A DNA stretch of 64,000 nucleotides from Ananas comosus (lineage: Eukaryota; Streptophyta; Magnoliopsida; Poales; Bromeliaceae). Shown piece after piece: positions 45,702-58,073 of the stretch. The stretch covers positions 9,028,950 through 9,092,949 of the forward strand of contig NC_033630.1 in assembly GCF_001540865.1 (NCBI RefSeq). Reading direction: 5' to 3'. Each line of letters opens with the position of its first letter. Position 1 is the first letter of the stretch. Below the pieces are notes generated by a model. That model did not search any database and was not told the origin of the DNA. It saw only the letters and a list, made by a program, of their open reading frames with translations. Made by a program: the position numbers and the translations under genes.

Positions 45702-46977
45702 TAATTTGATTTTCTTCAGAATTGTAGCTAGTTAATTAAAAGGGATTTGAAAGCACCATTGAATGATAATAAACAAAATGAGGAGACAAGGTGGACCTTG
45801 TTTAGAATTTGGATAACGACTTAAAGTGGGAGGAGGAGAATTTTCGATGACAGCTACAAAAGTTCTAGGGTGGTGGAGATTATGTTAGAAATTAATATTG
45901 CTTTCTTTTTGGTAAGTAAGATTCGCAGAGATTTCTCTCTACAACAGAAGCAAAGTATAAGAAAAAGATGGCATCTTTTTTTCTCCGAAAGGGAGAATTA
46001 ACAGAAAACCTGATCTCGTGAAGGCACTAAACGCTACAAACTATCGCATCAACCTTGCTTATAGATGCACAAATGTCAAAGGCATGCCCAAAAGTTGATG
46101 TACTCCTCTGTTACATGTAGTTTCACTAATTAGAGAAGTTAACCAAATTCAAAAATTAATGTAAGGAATTTATATTTGAAACCTTTGATAGTATATTACA
46201 CGAATTTGTAAACAAAATGTTCATTGCTGTTTTCAAGCATTATTAATTTGTACTTTACTCTCGGTGAATCGTCAAGATTTACACAATTTATTCAAAATAT
46301 TTACATTTTAAAAACTCTGAAGATTATTAGAAGAAGTTTCTATTCATACTTTTGTTAGGAAATCGTAACAAAGTAACTACTACTAGAAATAAATCTAACT
46401 AGCTAGCCTTTGTTTGATTATCACTCGAGTTATTATATGTACAGCTCAATTACAACAACAAAAGTGTGACATAAAATAAAAATGATATAAAATGTTGTTA
46501 CAGAAATTGAAGGCCAATTTGCATTTAAAAATCTATTAGTTTTTAGATTTTGCAAAACTAGGCTGTCTTTTTGCATTTTACATATTCGGTCTGGATTTTT
46601 CGCCATCTGATGAAAATACTCCCCGTCCTCGTCCCCCTCACCTGTGTCCCCTCAGTTACGTCTAGTGTATTGTACGGCGCCTGGGCGGGCATTAAATATG
46701 GTTCATGCCGGGTTACATAACCTCCTAGTCTTCGGAATTCGAACCCAATTGCTCCTGCTATTCACCAGTCCCATATTTATTATATAACTAATATTATTTA
46801 CACTTTCAATGAAAGTTTAAATGGCTGTACCACATAAATAACAAAGGTATAACACAAAAACATCAAGAACAATGATTCGAATCAACTCCTGTAATATTCA
46901 CGTGGCAAAGTTGCCGCAACTTCTCTGCATTTCTTCGTTATTTCGACCTTTTGGGATAAGTTAATATTTCATCCCTT

Positions 46978-47279
46978 CTATAGGTGTTTCTCGTATGCCG
47001 AAAGAAAAATGGCACAGTCATCGATTAATCTTGAATTGGGATTTCTTTAGCGTTGATCATCTCCCAGTCTAATGGACGCTTTGCGTCGCCGCTGAACAAG
47101 TCCAAAAAGTTGGACAATAAAAAATTTCCAACGAACTTACACTACAAAACGGGAAGTTACACTAATTAGAGTAGAGTTTTGTATATTCCTGGTAATATGA
47201 TGAACGATTAAGGAATTACTTACTACTTTTTGGAATCCTTTGTTTTATTTATTGTTCTGTATTTAGGAATAGTGAAGGT
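46978..47279 (-). pseudogene. C48 (Ulp1-like) cysteine-protease pseudogene, C-terminal part
   Basis: The minus strand resumes from the left TSD copy with 'YLHYS' and a stop. It then has a poorly conserved stretch and 'DLFSGDAKRPLDWEMINAKE' (47103-47044), 'IPIQ', and, after a frame change, 'DDCAIFLSAYEKHL' and a TAG (46978-46980). The Cys codon (47014-47016) sits in the DCxIF setting of the catalytic Cys of C48 peptidases, which cleave SUMO-like proteins or are carried by plant transposons. The N-terminal part with the His is at 62834. Stops and a frameshift show it is not functional as written. Confidence 0.72.
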
Positions 47280-48147
47280 ATTTCTGTCACGCCTGGGTAT
47301 CAGCAGAAGCATACTTGATATATGCACAAACCCGCTATATACCTGTAGTATACAAGGCGTCTACTAAAATCATGTCAGAAAAGAAACAATCAACAGAAGA
47401 ACCTAACATAATATCAAAGCATAGAACGTACAGAAAGTACTAGCAACTAGAGAATAAGTAGTACAAAACTCCACTACATACAACAAAAAGTAGGAGCATA
47501 AAACTGTAAAGTACAATGCTCTAGCCACATAGGTACAACTCAAAATCACTAAATCACTCTATATACAAGTGGTAGTCTCTCTATACAGGTACAACGTCAC
47601 CCTCGTCGACAAATCTCAAAGTAGCGACGTGATCACCTAGCAGGACTCCAAACTACGCCTAGCTAGACATGACTCCCTTGCCGCTATCCCTAGCTTCTCC
47701 CGTAGTGGATGGCTCTGTAAAATAATGTCACGCCCCGGGACCCACCGGAAGCCCGCCCGGTGCGTGTCCAGACCGGCCATATGTCTAAAACATATAAGGC
47801 GTCTAAAAACAACAATAAAAAAAGCAATAATAAAAGACATCTAGGAGTATCAGAGCATAATAAATGTCTAAATGCTACAACAAGGGATAAGGATAAAACT
47901 ATAAATCCACTAAATAAAACATAAAGTGATACAAGGAAATCCCAGATACAAGTGCTATAGGTAGATACATAGGTGGTCTCTATACATGGATACAAAAACC
48001 TCTCACTCTCTCAACTACAAAAAGAAAGAGTAAACCACCTAGGCAAAGTACCGCTCCTCGCTAGCTAGCTAAGCGATCCCCTTGCCGCGATCCCGTGCCT
48101 CCGCCGATGCCGAAGGCTCTGAAAAGTAAACCATAAAACAGGGGCGT

Positions 48148-48170
48148 GAGAACTATTAAAAATAGTTCCC
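48148..48170 (-). other. Conserved LTR hairpin, copy 10
   Basis: Stem GAACTATT/AATAGTTC, loop aaa. Confidence 0.65.
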
Positions 48171-49887
48171 AGTGGGCAATTACTGACTTTAGTGAATGCA
48201 CCACGAGGCCCAAAGCTACAAAAGATGTCAGTGACTATAAAAGTAGAAAAAGCGAAAGGTAAGTAAAAATGTAACTTACTACAATATGATATATCTACTT
48301 AGCATAATTAGCATAAGTATGAAGCAACTATGCATGAAGTAAAAGTCTCCAACTATTATAATGTTCACAATGCGAAATAGTAAAGTTCCGTTGTTTACTA
48401 TTCTAGTCAATGTCCAAGTAGTACACTAAGTCATCATCTGTCCACATGTCATAATGAATACTTTAAGTCAACTCTGAAGAGACCCACCCGAAGGCTGTCT
48501 ATGGCCCTGAGACCCACTCGTAGGCTGTCTGGCCGGTGCCGAGCCTAATGGCCCCGTGGTAGTCATCATCCCCACTCTAGGAATGAGCCTGTCTCACGGC
48601 AATCCACTTCGGCGCCCAATCCCGCGCGGCGAATATGAATCGCGATGGCTATCTCCGGAGTGCCGGCTTGTAGGGAGCGACCCTCACAAGCATGTGCGAA
48701 TGAGCATAATGGCAAGTAGGCAAACGATCTGTCGCAAGTACCAAGTCCTCATGTCTAATAACATGGAATGTGTCAAGTATCTCAACGGCCTATCCCTATG
48801 TCATCATGTCTCTAACATGGAATATAGCGGGTAAGTAGTGGCCTATCAATATGTCTCTATGTTGCAGTTTCATAGTTTACTAGTTTCAAGTGCCCCTTGA
48901 TGACACTCTTGTTCTCTATGCCAGAACATGGCAACTATGTTCCAAAATACATATTCCAAATCATAATCCTCATAAGTGATGTATTTTCCACTTGCAAATA
49001 AACACTTTTTCCATATGCATGCATTCTACTCATATAGCTCTACTATATAGTGAAATTTTCATAATACACAAGGCATGCATTTTAAGTGCTCTAAAATTCA
49101 TATAAATTTCATTCAGTATAGAAATGAATTTAAAAATATTTTACAACAAATAGAAAGAGCATAGGGTCCATTTCGCCCCTTTTCCACGAAGCCAATCCCA
49201 CCGTCGTCAACGAAAGCTTTCGTTTGCCACGACGAAGGCGTGCACCACACTCCTAGTACCCTAAAGGTATGAAAACAAGTGTCATCTAGTTGAAACGAAT
49301 GACGCTAAGTTCAATCATTAACCAACTCAAGCTAAGGTTGGGAAAAACTCACCTCAAGTGAAAAACCCTCTCTTAATCTTCAAATGGAAGGTAGGGGTCT
49401 TCCAATCTAACCTATATAAAGGTTCCAAACCCATCAAAAAGGTTTCAAAGCCCTCAAATCAAAAAGCCCCAAATCTAACCCTAGAATCCCAATTTAGGGT
49501 TTCATCTAGTAAAACCTAGAAAAACATGTATCAAGTAGGGATTACATGCTACCAACCTCAAGAGGAGCTTCAATCCAAGCTCAAAACCAAGTAGGGTTGA
49601 AGTTTGATCCTCCACAAAGCTCCAACCGCAAGCTCGAATTCACCAAGGTGAGAAAATAGGGAAGAAGATGATGCTCCAAAGCCTCCAAGCAAGCTCCTTC
49701 TCCTCTTCTTCTTCTTCTTCTTCTTCTCCCTCTCTTCTTCTCTCTCTAGAATAGGTGGGAAGGGAAGAAATGAAGAGAGAAGAGGGTGAAATGGCCAAAT
49801 AGGCCATTAAAAGCAACAAAATCTGCTTAGGTCCCTCAAAAACTCAAATTTACATCAGCCCGGTCTGGGCAGTTTTCGCCCAGAGGG

Positions 49888-50086
49888 ACCGGTCTCCCCG
49901 ACCTAGGACCGGTCTCTCAGCCTGCCTCCGAAAATCCAACGTTCGGGAACCGGTCTCTCCCTGCGCGGGACCGGTCTCTCCCCGCGCAGACGCGCTCGGG
50001 GACCGGTCTCGACTGCCAGGGACCGGTTGCCTCGCCGGCTGCGCAGCACTGTTCACTGGGGGACCGGTCTCTCCTATCAGGGACCG
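49888..50086. promoter_or_regulatory. ACCGGT palindrome cluster in element G LTR
   Basis: Eight ACCGGT cores in 200 bases, including GGGACCGGTC and GGAACCGGTC forms. The same block is repeated in the other LTR at 60276-60478. Confidence 0.65.
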
Positions 50087-50243
50087 GTCCCCGAGAGTAA
50101 AAACTCTCAGGACTCTGCCAAAACTCTCGAGATCGAACTTTTAGGCCGGTATACCATCGACGGCCCTCCACCAAGTGTGGAAAAGTTCGGAATACAAATC
50201 GAACACTCGAACCTCGGAATTTGCAAAGGTCCAGTGCGCTACA

Positions 50244-50262
50244 TTTAGCCCTCCTAAAAAGG
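50244..50262 (-). promoter_or_regulatory. Element G polypurine tract region
   Basis: The minus strand reads TTAGGAGGGCTAAA immediately before the 3' LTR. It is less purely purine than the tract at 25173. Confidence 0.55.
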
Positions 50263-50298
50263 AGTTTCGTCCGCGAAACTCGAAAGCAAAAGCATACC

Positions 50299-50425
50299 TC
50301 AAGGCTCCTTCTGAAAAAGATGGGGATGGCGCTCCTGCAGCGCACTCTCTAGCTCCCACGTGGCCTCGCGCTCCGCGTGGTTGTTCCAAAGAACTTTCAC
50401 ATACGGAATATCCCGATTCCGCAGC
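50299..50425 (-). pseudogene. Element G chromodomain, out of frame with pol
   Basis: In the frame next to that of pol, the minus strand encodes '[20 protein letters not shown]', then ~20 residues and a TGA (50299-50301). This is a complete Tekay-type chromodomain end with the aromatic and acidic positions in place. It is separated from the integrase frame only by the A6 run at 50426-50431, so a single-base slip explains the break. The pol frame instead reads on into the LTR to 50141. Confidence 0.85.
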
Positions 50426-53077
50426 TTTTTTCACCTCGCGAGCCAAAATCTTCACAGGTTGCTCCTCGAAGCTCAGATCCTCGCGCAGCTCCACTGGTAT
50501 AGTTCCCAAGACATGAGCTGGATCATGAATGTACTTCCGAAGGACCGATACATGAAAGACGTTGTGCACGCCCGATAGGTTCGGTGGTAAAGCAAGTCTA
50601 TATGCTACCGGGCCTACACGCTCCAAAATCTCATACGGTCCAATGAAACGGGGACTCAACTTTCCCCGAATCCCGAATCTCTTGATTCCTCTAGTCGGCG
50701 AGACCTTCAAGAAAATATGGTCTCCAACTTGGAACTCCAAGTCTCGCCGTCGTCGATCGGCGTAGCTCCTCTGTCTACTCTGCGCCGCCAAAAGTCGCTC
50801 CCGAGTAATTCGAACCTTGTCCTCAGCTTCCTGGAGCACATCGGGGCTTAAAGCCAAACTCTCGCCAACTTCGCTCCAATGAAGTGGCGATCTACACTTC
50901 CGTCCATAAAGTGCTTCGAAGGGAGTCATCTTGATGCTTGCTTGATAACTGTTGTTATAAGCAAACTCCGCCATAGGTAGATGCTGCGACCATCCTCCCT
51001 GGAAGTCTATCACGCATGCTCGGAGCATATCCTCTAAGGTCTGAATAGTGCGCTCCGACTGTCCATCACTCTGCGGGTGGAATGCTGTACTGAAATCCAA
51101 TCGGGTGCCTAAGGCGTCCTGTAGACTCCTCCAAAAGTGAGACACGAAGCGCGTGTCGCGATCAGATACAATCGATGTAGGCACTCCATGAAGTCGCACA
51201 ATCTCATCAAGGTACACTTGTGCGAGCTTCTCTCCGGTCCAAGTCGTATGAATAGGTATGAAGTGCGCCGACTTCGTCAACCTATCCACGATCACCCAAA
51301 TAGCGTCATGCCCCGCCTGTGAGCGTGGCAATCCTGTCACAAAGTCCATGGTGATCTTCTCCCATTTCCACACGGGAATAGGCAAACTCTGAAGTTTTCC
51401 CGCGGGAACTCGGTGCTCAGCCTTTACTTGTTGGCAAGTTAGACAACGAGCTACAAACTCGCCAACGTCCTTTTTCATCCCGGGCCACCAATAGAGCAAC
51501 TTTAGATCCTTGTACATCTTGGTGCCACCCGGATGTATAGCATACGGCGCTCGGTGCGCTTCTTGAAGAATATCTTCTTTAATCCCCGAATCCGCGGGTA
51601 TACAAATCCGCCCACGGAAACGCATCAATCCCTGATCGTCCAAAAGGAAGTCGCCGGTGCAACCATCAACCATTTTACCTCGAATCTTTTGCAACTCCAC
51701 ATCGGAAGCTTGCTTTTCTTTAATTCTATCCAAAAGAGTAGGTTGCACTACCAAAGTCATCAATCTCAAGGGTGTGTCAGGAGTCACCACCTCCAACTCC
51801 AACCGCTTCATCTGCTCGATCAACTGCGGTTGAGTCACAACATGCATCGCTAAGTTTTCCATCGATTTCCTACTTAGCGCATCTGCCACCACGTTAGCCT
51901 TGCCCGGGTGGTAAAGAATCGTCAGATCATAATCCTTGAGCAGCTCCAACCATCTGCGCTGTCTCAGGTTCAACTCCTTCTGAGTAAACAGGTACTTTAA
52001 GCTCTTGTGATCCGTGTATACTTCACACCGTTCGCCATAAAGATAGTGGCGCCATAGCTTCAATGCGAACACTACGGCCGCCAACTCCAAATCATGCGTC
52101 GGGTAGTTCTTCTCATATTCCTTTAGTTGGCGAGAAGCATACGCGATCACCTTGCCATCCTGCATCAATACACAGCCCAATCCATTAAGTGAAGCATCAC
52201 TATAAACCACATACCCTGCTCCAGCTACTGGTAGGGTCAAGATCGGGGCGGTCGTCAATCTCTGCTTCAACTCTTGGAAGCTTCGCTCGCACGCGTCATT
52301 CCAAATGAACTTGACTCCTTTGTGCGTGAGCCTCGTGAGGGGAGTAGACAGTTTAGCAAACCCCTCTACAAATCTCCGGTAGTAACCGGTCAATCCAAGG
52401 AAGCTCCGTATCTCCGTGACGCTCGTCGGTCTCGGCCAATCCTTGATTGCTTCAATCTTCTTGGGATCCACAGCTATACCCGATCCCGAAATCAAGTGTC
52501 CAAGGAAAGTTACCTCTCGAAGCCAAAATTCACATTTCTTCAACTTGGCATAAAGCTCCTTTTCCCGAAGTACTTGGAGTACAATCTTCAAATGCTCCTC
52601 GTGATCTGCATCACTTCGAGAGTAGACCAAAATATCGTCGATGAACACCACGACGAACTTGTCTAGATAAGACTTGAAAACACGGTTCATTAGATCCATA
52701 AAAGCTGCCGGAGCATTAGTAAGCCCGAATGGCATAACTGTGAACTTGTAATGTCCATACCGTGTTCTAAAAGCCGTCTTCGATACATCCTCGGGTTTGA
52801 TCTTCAATTGGTGGTATCCCGACAGTAAGTCTATCTTGGAATACACACACGATCCCTGAAGCTGATCAAACAAGTCGTCGATCCTTGGCAACGGATACTT
52901 GTTCTTGATCGTGACTTTGTTGAGTTCACGATAATCCACACAAAGGCGAAATGATCTGTCTTTCTTCTTGACGAACAAAACTGGTGCTCCCCAAGGTGAA
53001 ACACTCGGGCGAATAAAGCCCTTGTCCAACAAATCCTGCAGCTGTGCCCTCAGTTCCCTCAGTTCTGCCGGTGCCAT
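50426..53077 (-). CDS. Element G pol: RT, RNase H, integrase (open frame)
   Basis: An uninterrupted minus-strand frame of about 880 meaningful residues; the further ~95 residues to 50141 are out-of-frame chromodomain and LTR. RT has '[20 protein letters not shown]' (~48) and catalytic '[10 protein letters not shown]' (~146). RNase H has '[13 protein letters not shown]' (~292) and '[11 protein letters not shown]' (~355). The integrase zinc domain has 'HPGGTKMY' and 'CLTCQQVK' (~510-550). The core has '[10 protein letters not shown]' (~577), 'VSDRDTRF' (~637) and 'HPQSDGQSE' (~672). The GPY tail is '[19 protein letters not shown]' (~800). All catalytic residues I can place are present. The upstream link to protease is frameshifted near 53090, and Met at 53077 is simply the first Met of the open stretch. 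Confidence 0.92.
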
Positions 53078-53096
53078 CCTATAGGTGCCTTTGAGA

Positions 53097-53699
53097 TTAG
53101 GGTAGTCCCGGGGCGAGATCTACCACAAACTCAATCTCCCTATCAGGAGGCATACCCGGAAGCTCGGCTGGAAACACATCCCGAAACTCCCGCACCACCG
53201 GGATATCCTCGATCCTAGGGGTATCATCCTCGCCCCCTAACACCACACTAGCCAAATAGGCTACGCAACCTCTGCTGATCAGCTGCCTAGCTCGAGACGA
53301 GCTGATCGTCATCGCAAACAGCGAACTCCGGCATCCACAAAATACCACCTCGGTCTGTCCCGGTTCTCTAAAAGTAACCGTGCGATTCTTACAATCAACC
53401 GTGGCATAATACTTGGTCAACTAATCCATGCCTAAGACCACGTCAAAATCCCCCAGCTTGCGCAAAGCTAGTAAATCTACAGGCATAATCCAATTTCCTA
53501 CCCGAACAGGGCAACTGGGGCTATACTCTCTAATATCCAAAACGTGGTCGGGTACAACAACATGTCTCGTATGCAACAAGGAAACCAAAGGGATACCATA
53601 CAACTCGGCAAACAGCCGATCTATGAATGAATGCGATGCACCGGTATCAAATAAAGCACGAACTCTAATGCCATCAAGTAAAATGATACCTGCAACCAC
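53097..53699 (-). pseudogene. Element G protease with one nonsense codon
   Basis: The active block 'ALFDTGASHSFIDRLFAELY' (DTGA intact) lies near 53630-53650. 'FDVVLGMD' is followed by TAG at 53418-53420, exactly where Trp stands in elements C and D, then 'LTKYYATVDCKNRTVTF' continues in frame. The linker '[17 protein letters not shown]' follows, and the frame closes at 53097 by an indel before RT. Apart from that Trp-to-stop change the protease looks complete. Confidence 0.88.
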
Positions 53700-53948
53700 A
53701 TCCTCGGCTGCTGCCGCCTCCTCGGTCTAAGCAGCGTACAAGCGCCCACTCGGGGCCTGTCGAAATCCCTCGCTCTAGCGCTGGACGGGTGGCCGCCCAG
53801 GCTAATATTGCGTCGATGGAGTCCCCTGGCTGGAGGCTGGTAGAGCCGGTGCCGATGCAGTCGACGGTGCCGGTGAAGAACCTCTCGGGCACTCGGTACG
53901 GACGTGGCCCTCCTGGCCACACTGGAAGCACCTGCCCGCCTGCTGTGG
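53700..53948 (-). pseudogene. Element G gag tail with CCHC knuckle
   Basis: After a TGA at 53949 the reading continues with 'GRCFQCGQEGHVRTECP' (about 53885-53935), a regular CCHC knuckle, and a Pro/Ala/Gly-rich spacer up to the protease. Confidence 0.75.
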
Positions 53949-54596
53949 TCACTGCGGTGGGTAATGGGGACCACCGCAGATCACACACGGGGAAGGCCGG
54001 CGCCGATCGGATCCTCCTCGCTGTGCTGCTGAGCCGCGTCCACGGTCCTGGCTCCTCGGATGCTTTGGCGGCCTTCTAGAGTGCGTCTGACTCGCACCCT
54101 CAGCCGCAGGCCTCTTGGCCTTCCCTTTGTCCCTAGCCTCACGCTGCTCCTGGACCTCTGTCGCGCCGCTCTCCACGATGAGCGCGTGATCCACCACCTC
54201 CCGATAGGTTTGGAGGTTAGAGGATTGCACAAACTGGAAGATCGACGGTCGCAACCCTCGCTCGAAGATGCGGGCCTTGTCCTCGTCATCCCGCACGACG
54301 AAGGGCACGCAATGCAGAAGCCGAGAAAACTCCCTCTCGTACTCGGCTACAGTCCTGTCACCCTGGCGCAAGCTGTGCAAATCCTGCTCCATCTTCCTCT
54401 TGACGCTGGTCGGGAAGTAGTGCGCCAAAAGAAGCTCCTTGAACCTCGTCCAAGTGATAGCTGCCAAATCTGTGCGGGGGTTCTCCTGGAGATCCAACCA
54501 CCAGCGGTAGGCCTTGCCGTCCAAATGGTGAGTGGCGAGCCAAACTCTATCCCTCTCCTCCACGAAGGTGTCGCGGAAGAGCTTCTCCATATGCAT
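53949..54596 (-). pseudogene. Element G gag, central domain, cut by solo LTR
   Basis: The minus-strand frame begins at the LTR edge with 'HMEKLFRDTFVEERDRVWLA'. It runs through 'YRWWLDLQENP', 'FPTSVKRKMEQDLHSLRQGD', 'YEREFSRLLHCVPFVVRDDE' and 'CVICGGPHYPPQ' to a stop at 53949. This is the retrotransposon gag domain of a Ty3 element. Its upstream half is at 57067-57596. The two halves join at the Trp-Leu-Met-His codons once the LTR and one TSD copy are discounted. Confidence 0.88.
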
Positions 54597-57066
54597 TGTC
54601 ACGCCCCAATCCCCGCCAATTTGGTCGGGTTTGGGTCACGTCAACAGACGCCGAACGGACAGAGCCTCCCCTGTCCGCCCAAGGCTCCAACAACACATAT
54701 AATTAAGCAATTAACAAGAGAATTGCATAAATAATACAAGGCTTACTCGAGGGCAAGCAACAACGGAAGCGAAAGCTCTAAGCTAAATATACAACACACG
54801 TGATATTTGATTTCTTTTGAACCAAATTCAAGTAAGTAATAATATTACATTCCATTCAACCATCATATCTTTTTACATTTAGTCATCCACCAATTACATG
54901 ATTGTTTTCACTTTACATACCTAAATCAACAAAATAAAGTTGATACATGTATAACAAAAGGGAATGACTACAAAATGCATAAAGTCCCCGGTGGCCGCTA
55001 CCTACGGCGCCATACCCTTGCCTCGGTCCTCCGCCGCCCCGCTCATGCTAGGACCTGTAGGGTTAGTGGTGTGAGAACTACAACGAAGTTCCCAGTGGGC
55101 TCGGCATCCGACCTCGCCGACTTACCCACTAGGTCTATCTAGGCATAAGTATTTCAAAGGAAGAAAAGTAACCATTACTAATGCAACTAATACTATGCCT
55201 GCAAGGAAGAGTCAGTAGATAAACAATTGCAATACAAATATGGAAATGAATGCATGCTCCAATCATGATCAAACTTTGGCTCTTACCCAATCTTGCCGGT
55301 TAACACCGTTAACCCCAATGACTCACAACCCAAAATCCCTTAATAACGGGGGACTCGAACCTCCCTAGGGACCGTCAACTGGTGGGACTTTACCACGCCC
55401 AGTGGTGACCAACTCCGGAGCGCACCGCTCGAGGGGGAGCGACCTCCCTCAAGCCACGACGATAGGTGAGTATCGATCTAATCCTCAACTTGAGGACTCA
55501 TAGCCATTAGTCACAATGCCAATATCACAATAGGTCTCTACCTATTTATTCTTGCCACTCTCCATGCTTTATCTTCGACCATGACATTACGGGTCAAACT
55601 ATATTCAACGGTCATCTCTCAATGCAATTCTTGTTTCTATGTCAATGACACCCTTGTTTACTAATTGTCCAAGTCTATTCTTACATTCACACAACTTGAG
55701 GGTCCAATCACACATGTCCAGTTTGGTTGTATCATTCTCTATGTTCATTTACGTTAGAAGCATACAAATGAAGCCACACCAAGTTCCATATGTAGTTACC
55801 CTACTATGCATGAATGGATAAATGTATATGCTCAAGAATAGGGAAAAATAGACATAGAGGGGAACCCAACGATTTCGGCGTGCACCCCCCACCTCTATGA
55901 GTCGTGTGGGCGTAGAATATTAAGGCCCCCGCACTATGCGAAAGCCGATTCCGCGCCCTATAATCAAATAGTGCCATATTAGGCCTTTTTGTACATGAAC
56001 TATACTCTAACATTTTCGAAATATTAAACGAAGTTGTCCAACGTGTTTTGGGCACCCCCAATTGGGTTTCTACAGGGTCAATTTGTCCCCGAAAAATCCT
56101 AGGGCAAAAACCCCAAATTCAAGCCCTAATGTTGCCATTTAGGGTTTCCCCATGAATCGATCCCAACCCTAAGCAAAGAATAGCTTAAGATCATCTAAGA
56201 AGCATCCTAGTAAGGTTTCTAGACCTTTGGTACCAACCCTAGGGCTCCAAACATCATCTCCAAGGATTCACCATGAGAGCACCTTGAGCTCTCATAGGTT
56301 CCATGGTGTTCATGGCTCAAAAGAGCTTCTAAAACCTCTAAGGAGCACAAAGCTCCAAATCTCTTAACCAAAATCCAAACCCTAGAGGAAAACCTTACAA
56401 AACTTACCTCTAGTCCAAGCCTCACCAAAATTCTCCTTGTTGGAGAGCTCCTAGAACCTCCAAAGCCTCCAAATCCTCCTCCTCTTCTCTTCTTCTTCTT
56501 CTTCTCCAAGTCCTAGAGCATGGGTTCTAGAGAGAGAAAGAGAGGAAAATGGGTGAGAGGGTGGAAATGGCTGTGGAAGAGAGGGGGTGAGTCATATATA
56601 GTGTTGTAACAATTGCACTTAAGCCCCTCCACTTGTTTCCACTTGATCTGCCCAGACTGGGCATTTTTCGCCTTCGGGGACCGGTCTCCCCGACCAGGGA
56701 CCGGTTCCCGAACGGGGGTTTTCCAGGACTTAGCCAAATTTTCGAGTTTTTCGGCTGTTGCGCAGCGAGGGACCGGTCTGCCCGTCAGGGACCGGTCTCC
56801 CGAGGACCGGTCTCACCACCAGGGACCGGATGCCTCAGGATTTCCTGGCAGGCTATGCGTACGGGGACCGGTCTCTCCTTCAGGGACCGGTCCCCGAGAG
56901 CTCAAAATCTGGGACTTAGCCAGATTTCCAGATTTGCTCTCCGGGTCCCTTTTTGCTCCATTTATGAACTCCAATGCACTTAGGGTCCACTGTAACTCGT
57001 TCAATTCCGCGTTCCGCTCGTTTTGACGGAACTCGGCACGACTTACGAGGGATGTGGTATGTTACA
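54597..57066 (-). mobile_element. Solo LTR (family F, 2470 bp) in element G gag, TSD TGCAT
   Basis: TGTCACGCCCCAATCC...ggtatgttACA. TGCAT is repeated at 54592-54596 and 57067-57071. It carries a hairpin (55073), a TATA-like 'tatatatg' on the minus strand (56592-56601) and an ACCGGT cluster (56680-56895). It is the complete counterpart of the clipped LTR at 13960-16353. It must be younger than element G. Confidence 0.95.
55073..55093 (-). other. Conserved LTR hairpin, copy 11
   Basis: Stem GAACT/AGTTC, loop acaacga, as in copy 3 of the same family. The second stem is CCCAGTGGG/CCCACTAGG. Confidence 0.6.
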
Positions 57067-57596
57067 TGCATCAACCACTTCTCCACGATCCAGTGGTCGA
57101 CCTTCTCGCCATCGAAGACTCGGGGACTGCACCTCCTGAACTCATTGAGGCGCTCCATCAGTCTGTCTCACTCCGCCCCCTCAACCAAAGTAGGGAATGC
57201 AGCTCCAATCGGGGGCCTCTGCACAGGCGGTGCTACCAAAACCTCCTCCTGGGGTGCGGCCGCAGGCGCCGCACGCGAAGAGCTGGGCGCGGGGGACGGC
57301 GCTCTCGGTGCAACGTCCACAACTGGTGCTGGCGGTGTAGGGGCCTGAGTCTCCCTAGAAGCTGCTGCCTGCTGTAGGAGCAAGTCCTCCGGACGCTTCA
57401 TCCGCACCTCCTGCCGGCGCGCCGCCTTAATCTGCTGTCGGGCCGCCTCTGCCTGCTGAGTAACCAAGTCGGTGAGGGCCGCCAGCTGGCCCCTCAACTC
57501 ACAAACCTCGCTGGATCCGGAGGTAGCGGAGGTCTCGACCTCCTCGAAGTTTGCCGCATTGTCTGCCCCGGCAGATTGGGAGCGAGTAATCGGCAT
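57067..57596 (-). pseudogene. Element G gag N-terminal part
   Basis: It starts at 57596 (MPITRSQSAGADNAANFEEV). A coiled-coil-like Gln/Ala/Arg stretch ('TDLVTQQAEAARQQIKAARR', ~47-66) and a Pro/Ala-rich linker follow. A stop at 57168-57170 interrupts it before 'MERLNEFRRCSPRVFDGEKV', which is the beginning of the gag domain. The reading then meets the solo LTR. A Met upstream at 57734 is less likely because it lies in leader sequence. Confidence 0.82.
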
Positions 57597-57686
57597 CGTC
57601 ACTACAACATCATAAAAGCGCAAGTTAGAAATACTCACGCTATCGCATCCCCGCTCAAAAGACAAACCCCAATCATGCGAAAGTAA

Positions 57687-57999
57687 AGAAGTGTTCTCAC
57701 TACTAACTCCCGATGTTACGTTGTCGGCCTCCAACGTAACGCTCCGCGAAGTTAGAAGTCAAACGCTTCGATTTAACTCCACTTTCTAGAGTTATCCAAG
57801 ATACCCAATTCAGATACTTTCGCTTACAAGTCAAATAGACCTNAGAAGTGTTCTACACTACTAACTCCCGATGTTACGTTGTCCGCCGCCAACGTAACGC
57901 TCCGCAAAATTAGAAGTCAAACACTCCAATTTAACTCAACTTTCTAGAGTTATCCAAGATACCCAATTCAGATACTTTCGCTCACAAGTCAAATAGACC
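57687..57999. repeat. ~156-bp diverged direct duplication around a single N
   Basis: 57687-57842 and 57844-57999 match with a handful of substitutions and small indels, separated by one N (57843). It lies in the element G leader. It may be two haplotypes or two unmerged contig ends rather than a true duplication. Confidence 0.85.
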
Positions 58000-58073
58000 T
58001 TGTCTCTCACGAGCCTATTTCCTATAGTCCAACCGGCCTAAGGTCTGCTAGGTCCCCTAAGACTCAACCCTAG

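Larger units (their letters stand above)
43707..46977. other. AT-rich non-LTR host DNA, no gene seen
   Basis: Contains the 152-bp duplication at a single N, a poly-A run (44941-44957), a MITE candidate, a (TA)n run (45670-45699), and otherwise unique-looking AT-rich sequence. A 75-codon Lys-rich open frame at 44527-44754 has no recognisable feature. The left end of the C48 pseudogene begins at 46978. Confidence 0.6.
47726..50243 (-). mobile_element. Element G 3' LTR
   Basis: 2518 bp, TGTCACGCCCCGG...cagtgcgctACA. It contains a hairpin (48148), a CTT run (49703-49727) and an ACCGGT cluster (49888-50086). The near-copy is at 58094-60632. Confidence 0.93.

Noticed and set aside
46735..46747. 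'ggaattcgaaccc', resembling a pol III B box on the minus strand (possible SINE)
   Set aside because: One base longer than consensus, and no A box at a proper distance.
49888..50086. Regularly repeated ACCGGT palindromes as a CRISPR-like array
   Set aside because: Repeats are 6-12 bases with irregular, non-unique spacers, lie within eukaryotic LTRs, and there are no cas genes.
50141..50425. C-terminal ~95 residues of the long element G pol frame
   Set aside because: They read the chromodomain in the wrong frame and then the LTR; the real chromodomain is in the neighbouring frame.
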